Source of the DNA: an uncultured Bacteroidales bacterium | GTDB lineage: Bacteria; Bacteroidota; Bacteroidia; Bacteroidales; Paludibacteraceae | Reading direction: 5' to 3' | Assembly: GCA_937885465.1 (NCBI GenBank) | Contig: CAKZZM010000106.1 | Span: 1 to 5,303, forward strand | DNA: 5,303 nucleotides | Shown here: positions 4,370 through 5,303 of the stretch, piece after piece | Position numbering within the stretch: the stretch's first letter is position 1 | How the letters are laid out: each line of letters opens with the position of its first letter | The notes under the pieces: generated by a model | Databases searched by the model: none | What the model was told of the DNA's origin: nothing | Seen by the model: only the letters and a program-made list of their open reading frames with translations | Made by a program: the position numbers and the translations under genes

Positions 4370-5303
4370 CTAATCTGCAAAACTCAATATGTCACTTACT
4401 CTGCGCATGGCTATCTTGTGAAACTTCGGGCTTAACTCCATACCAACATAATGCCTGTCAAATTTTTTCGCTACCGCTGCGGTCGTACCACTACCCATAA
4501 ACGGGTCACATACAACTCCGTTTTCAGGACACCCCGCCAACACACAATACTTGACTAACTCTTCAGGGTACATCGCATAATGCTCTTCTTTGGACGGTTT
4601 GGGAGTTATCATCCATACATCGCGCTTATTACGGACGGTGAAGTATTCTTCTGCAAACCCTTCGGCTCTGTGGATATGAATGGTATTCGGCCGCTGCCCT
4701 TTTTCGGCAAGGTTCTTATGTTTAGGGTGATATTCGTTCCCACTATATGTGGCAAAATGTCGGTCTTCATTATCACCATATTTGTTTCCTCCAAACTTTG
4801 GCGCACTCTTCAAATCCTGCATTACGGCAGGCTCTTGTATAGCCTCATAGTCAAAATAATACTTGGGTGATTTAGTCATAAGGAATATATACTCATGACT
4901 TTTTGTGCAACGGTCTTTGACGCTTTCAGGCATTGGGTTCGGCTTGGCAAAAATAATATCTTGTCGCAAATACCACCCGTCTGCACGTAATGCAAAAGCC
5001 ACCATCCACGGAATGCCTATCAGGTCTTTCGGTTTTGCACCTCTCCATAATTTCTTTTCAAAACTATCTGATACTACTCTTTTATTCTTGTTTGTTTCTG
5101 TATTCCCTTTCTTGTTACCGTTATAACTATCACCGAGGTTAAGCCACATTGTACCCGTTGGTTTTAGACAGCGTTTGACCTCATGGAAAACATCTACAAG
5201 CCTTGCAACATACTCATCGGGAGTGTCCTCTAATCCTATCTGCCCATCACAGCCATAATCCCTCAATCCGTAATATGGCGGGGACGTGACCACGCAGTCG
5301 ATA
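4370..5303 (-). CDS. DNA methyltransferase, N6-adenine/N4-cytosine family (N-terminus cut off)
   Basis: This gene enters the window from the right, so its start is missing; about 310 codons are visible. The first visible residues read I-D-C-V-V-T-S-P-P-Y-Y-G, which is catalytic motif IV. The AdoMet-binding region comes last, C-D-P-F-M-G-S-G-T-T (about 45 residues before the end), followed by Y-V-G-M-E-L-S. Motif IV before motif I is the beta-class order. Middle blocks G-D-S-Y-N-G, I-G-I-P-W-M-V-A-F-A-L-R and K-P-N-P-M-P-E-S are typical of this family (N6_N4_Mtase). T-S-P-P-Y rather than D-P-P-Y favours N4-cytosine, but SPPY also occurs in adenine enzymes, so the base is undecided. No restriction enzyme of known type is adjacent in the window, so it may be an orphan phage methylase protecting phage DNA. 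Codons upstream stay open to the edge; the GTG at 5293 is internal. Confidence 0.9.
   Translation of the reverse strand, partial: IDCVVTSPPYYGLRDYGCDGQIGLEDTPDEYVARLVDVFHEVKRCLKPTGTMWLNLGDSYNGNKKGNTETNKNKRVVSDSFEKKLWRGAKPKDLIGIPWMVAFALRADGWYLRQDIIFAKPNPMPESVKDRCTKSHEYIFLMTKSPKYYFDYEAIQEPAVMQDLKSAPKFGGNKYGDNEDRHFATYSGNEYHPKHKNLAEKGQRPNTIHIHRAEGFAEEYFTVRNKRDVWMITPKPSKEEHYAMYPEELVKYCVLAGCPENGVVCDPFMGSGTTAAVAKKFDRHYVGMELSPKFHKIAMRRVSDILSFAD

Noticed and set aside
4369..4380. TTG start giving four extra residues to the PAPS-reductase-like protein
   Set aside because: The ATG at 4368 sits just after the methyltransferase stop, and the extension would overlap that gene for no visible benefit.
4580..5126. 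Open frames on both strands within the methyltransferase gene
   Set aside because: They overlap conserved methyltransferase motifs in other frames and show no family features of their own.
3316..5303. A standard Dnd phosphorothioation system
   Set aside because: Only a DndC-like family member is present; no DndB, DndD or DndE-like protein is visible in the window.

Overview
The window looks like accessory, phage-derived DNA from a member of the Bacteroidota, probably a gut Bacteroidales prophage or phage. Two perfect Bacteroidota-type promoters (TTTG, 19-20 nt, TACCTTTG) lie at the left end. One gene product matches DUF4494, a family I know mainly from Bacteroidetes and their phages. The rest is a tightly packed string of small genes typical of phages (DUF551, zinc ribbon, PAPS-reductase-like protein, DNA methyltransferase). 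The species cannot be named from this sequence.

Layout. Positions 1-322 are an AT-rich control region without a gene. It has a leftward promoter (60-91, for a gene outside the window), a rightward promoter (268-298) and two copies of a spaced direct repeat between them. Positions 323-787 (+) encode a small regulator with two HTH domains in one chain. Positions 784-855 hold two consecutive hairpins; the second is a good bidirectional terminator between convergent transcription units.

From 5303 down to 919 everything reads on the minus strand as one apparent operon. In transcription order it holds: a DNA methyltransferase (N-terminus cut by the window edge); a PP-loop PAPS-reductase/DndC-like protein with an Fe-S-type cysteine cluster; an SH3-like domain fused to an MmcB-like PD-(D/E)XK nuclease-like domain; a 54-aa zinc ribbon; a 115-aa phage-type protein of unknown function; a DUF551 protein; a 94-aa basic cysteine-containing protein with one possible membrane segment; and a DUF4494 protein. 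The first six are joined by gaps of 1, 40 and 4 nt and two ATGA overlaps, so they are probably co-transcribed and partly translationally coupled. The last two are separated by 42 and 81 nt.

How they may work together. The methyltransferase, sulfur-chemistry-like enzyme and nuclease-like protein sit in a row and could all act on DNA or nucleic acid. A phage DNA-modification or anti-restriction role is reasonable but unproven. The two-headed HTH protein is a candidate repressor of its own promoter and of the divergent leftward promoter. I see no rRNA, tRNA, CRISPR array or insertion sequence.
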